A stretch of 7,824 nucleotides of DNA from Microbacteriaceae bacterium (GTDB taxonomy: Bacteria; Actinomycetota; Actinomycetes; Actinomycetales; Microbacteriaceae): contig JAUZFY010000333.1 of assembly GCA_030840185.1 (NCBI GenBank), positions 1 through 7,824 of the forward strand, in the 5' to 3' direction. The notes beneath the pieces were generated by a model. That model searched no databases. It was not told the origin of the DNA and was given only the letters and a program-made list of their open reading frames with translations. Below, piece by piece: positions 6,492 to 7,824 of this stretch. Positions within the stretch are counted from its first letter, which is position 1; each line of letters opens with the position of its first letter. Both the position numbers and the translations under genes were made by a program.

Positions 6492-6498
6492 TTCTCAG

Positions 6499-7767
6499 AT
6501 GCAACAAAACAACGATGTGCCTACCGCACTTTCTAGCAATATCGACTTCCATCTTCTTGTTGGGGGTCAGCTCGTCTCTCAAGTGGGCAACCAGCTGCAG
6601 AGCCTCGCTCTGCCGCTGGTAGTCCTCTCGCTTACCGGCTCCGCGGTGCAGGCAGGCGCGATCCTCGCGATCAGCACTGCCACGTACCTGTTGTTTGGGC
6701 TTGTGGCAGGTGCCTTGGTGGACAGGTGGGATAGGAAGCGCACAATGATCTGGTGTGAGCTAGGTCGCGCCGTGCTCACGGCCTCCATCCCGGTCGCGTT
6801 CCTCTGGAACGCCGTAAGCATCCCGCAGTTGTACGCGGTCGCGATCATCACCGGTGCGCTTGGGGTGCTCTTTCAGACCGCAAATAGCACGGCGATGCCG
6901 CACGTTGTGGCGCCGGAGCAGCTCCCGGCGGCGCTTGGCATCAGCCAGGCAGCATCCAGCGCAGTAGGTATCGCCGGGTCCGCTCTCGCGGGAGCCGCGT
7001 ACGCGGTGGGCCGGTTTATCCCGTTCCTCGTGAACGTGATTTCCTTCCTGGTCTCCGCCGCAACGCTGAGCGCGATTCGACCCCAATTTCAGGGCGCGCG
7101 CATTGATTCGGCTCGCGGCCCAGGCGACCTTCTCAGGGAGATTCGCGAGGGACTCGTTTGGGTCTGGCGCCAGCCCGTAATCCGTCTGCTTACCATCGTC
7201 GAGGCCGCGGACGGTCTCCGGTACGGCGCTGGATATTTGCTGATCATCGAGCTGGCTCGCCAGGTCGGTGCCGATGCCGTACAGATCGGTTTCGTGTTCG
7301 GCGGGGCTGGTGTGGGGGGACTCGTGGGCGGCTTGCTGGCAGCTCGCGTCACGAAACGTTATCCGCTGGGGCGAGTCGCGATCGTGCTTCTCTGGGCGGA
7401 AGCTGCCGCGTTCCCGCTCTACGCAGTCGCTCCGTCGTGGGCTTGGCTTGCCCTCGTCGCGCTCCTGGAGAGCGTTCTCGTGCCGATCTATTCGGTTGCG
7501 ATGAACAACTACCGACTGAGGATCACTCCGGACCGGATGCGGGGGCGAACCAACAGCGCAGCGGTCACTCTCGTCACCGGCGCGATGTCGATCGGGACGA
7601 TCGCGAGCGGACTCCTGCTCGAACAAATTGGTGCCACGGTCCTCGCTCTCGCCTGCGCCGGCTGGTTGCTCGTACTCGCCCTGGCGACAACCGCGAGCCG
7701 AACGATTCGAACCGCCGGAGCGTCACCCGCGAGCCGGTTGAGCGGCACGTCGGATGGAAGCATCTAA
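6499..7767 (+). CDS. MFS exporter of the DHA3/MefA-like (TMS) type
   Basis: This 422-residue protein has 10-12 hydrophobic segments from residue 14 onward and fits a cytoplasmic-membrane proton antiporter. The opening GGQLVSQVGNQLQSLALPLV and the loop 2-3 motif A, GALVDRWDRKR (residues 71-81), are typical of MFS drug exporters of the MefA/MFS_3 group. TANSTAMPHVVAPEQLPAAL and NNYRLRITPDRMRGRTNS resemble conserved parts of that group. Likely role is efflux of a drug-like or secreted compound; the substrate (macrolide or other) cannot be read from sequence. It is separated from the YhgE/Pip operon by a terminator and a 318-nt gap, so it is probably its own transcription unit. Codon choice looks slightly less G/C-biased than in the upstream operon, especially near the start, which may hint at a separate origin; I have not calculated it. 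Confidence 0.9.
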   Translation: MQQNNDVPTALSSNIDFHLLVGGQLVSQVGNQLQSLALPLVVLSLTGSAVQAGAILAISTATYLLFGLVAGALVDRWDRKRTMIWCELGRAVLTASIPVAFLWNAVSIPQLYAVAIITGALGVLFQTANSTAMPHVVAPEQLPAALGISQAASSAVGIAGSALAGAAYAVGRFIPFLVNVISFLVSAATLSAIRPQFQGARIDSARGPGDLLREIREGLVWVWRQPVIRLLTIVEAADGLRYGAGYLLIIELARQVGADAVQIGFVFGGAGVGGLVGGLLAARVTKRYPLGRVAIVLLWAEAAAFPLYAVAPSWAWLALVALLESVLVPIYSVAMNNYRLRITPDRMRGRTNSAAVTLVTGAMSIGTIASGLLLEQIGATVLALACAGWLLVLALATTASRTIRTAGASPASRLSGTSDGSI

Positions 7768-7787
7768 GGCGGCTATCGGCAGTCGCC
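7768..7787 (+). terminator. Hairpin directly after the MFS stop (possible terminator)
   Basis: GGCGGCT (7768-7774) pairs with AGTCGCC (7781-7787), including one G-T wobble, around a 6-nt loop. It starts at the base after the stop codon, a common place for a transcript end. There is no T run after it, so it may act with Rho, only stabilise the 3' end, or be chance. No gene is visible in the remaining bases. Confidence 0.35.
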
Positions 7788-7824
7788 CTCCGGCACCAAG
7801 TCTTGGTTCGTGCAAGGCTTCCTC

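Larger units (their letters stand above)
6298..6498 (+). promoter_or_regulatory. Putative structured 5' leader of the MFS exporter
   Basis: This part of the 318-nt gap can form several hairpins. GAGTCTGCC (6342-6350) pairs with GGC and AGACTC (6358-6368, two bases bulged). AGCGA plus GGTC (6376-6386) pairs with GACCTCGCT (6391-6399) around an AAAC loop. CGTCGC (6408-6413) pairs with GCGACG (6424-6429). The last arm can instead pair, as GCGACGC (6424-6430), with GCGTCGC (6462-6468), so two conformations compete. A run of five T (6479-6483) follows shortly afterwards, just before the ribosome binding site. Several micro-ORFs overlap the region. The pattern resembles attenuation leaders of resistance exporters, but no ligand or stalling sequence is recognised. 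Confidence 0.35.

Noticed and set aside
6760..7626. Minus-strand open frame of 288 codons
   Set aside because: It lies wholly opposite the MFS gene, its product is rich in Arg, Asp, Glu and His without any recognisable domain, and such frames are common opposite GC-rich genes.

Overview
The window is high-GC DNA with strongly G/C-biased third codon positions. Gene spacing is tight, and the MMPL plus YhgE/Pip protein families suggest an actinobacterium. A Microbacteriaceae-like host is my guess from style, not something the sequence proves. All genes I support lie on the + strand.

Layout. (1) 2-754: the 3' part of an ArsB/SLC13-type membrane transporter, cut by the window edge. (2) 755-840: a short control region with two tandem copies of a 16-bp TetR-type palindrome. 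Together they form a near-perfect 39-bp dyad just before the next start codon. (3) 841-6180: a compact three-gene operon of a TetR regulator, a 968-residue MMPL/RND transporter and a YhgE/Pip (ABC-2-like) membrane protein. The first two genes are 1 nt apart and the last two overlap by 4 nt. It ends in a plausible intrinsic terminator near 6216-6245. (4) 6181-6498: a 318-nt gap with that terminator, a possible -10 element, several short ORFs and hairpins that exclude each other. It looks like a long structured leader for the next gene. (5) 6499-7767: a DHA3/MefA-like MFS exporter. (6) 7768-7824: a hairpin and a small palindrome, with no gene visible.

How the parts fit. The TetR protein probably represses its own operon through the 39-bp site, so the MMPL and YhgE/Pip proteins would be made together when a ligand or stress relieves repression. 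The most unusual element is in the MMPL gene. After the normal 12-helix transporter (about residues 1-702) it carries roughly 230 more cytoplasmic residues that follow the order of an ABC ATPase fold but lack every catalytic motif: no Walker A GK[ST], no LSGGQ, no Walker B glutamate and no H-loop histidine. A proton-driven RND-type pump thus seems fused to a dead ABC nucleotide-binding domain and is coupled in translation to an ABC-2-like permease that has no visible ATPase of its own. I infer that the pseudo-ATPase docks the two membrane proteins together or regulates them. That inference is untested.
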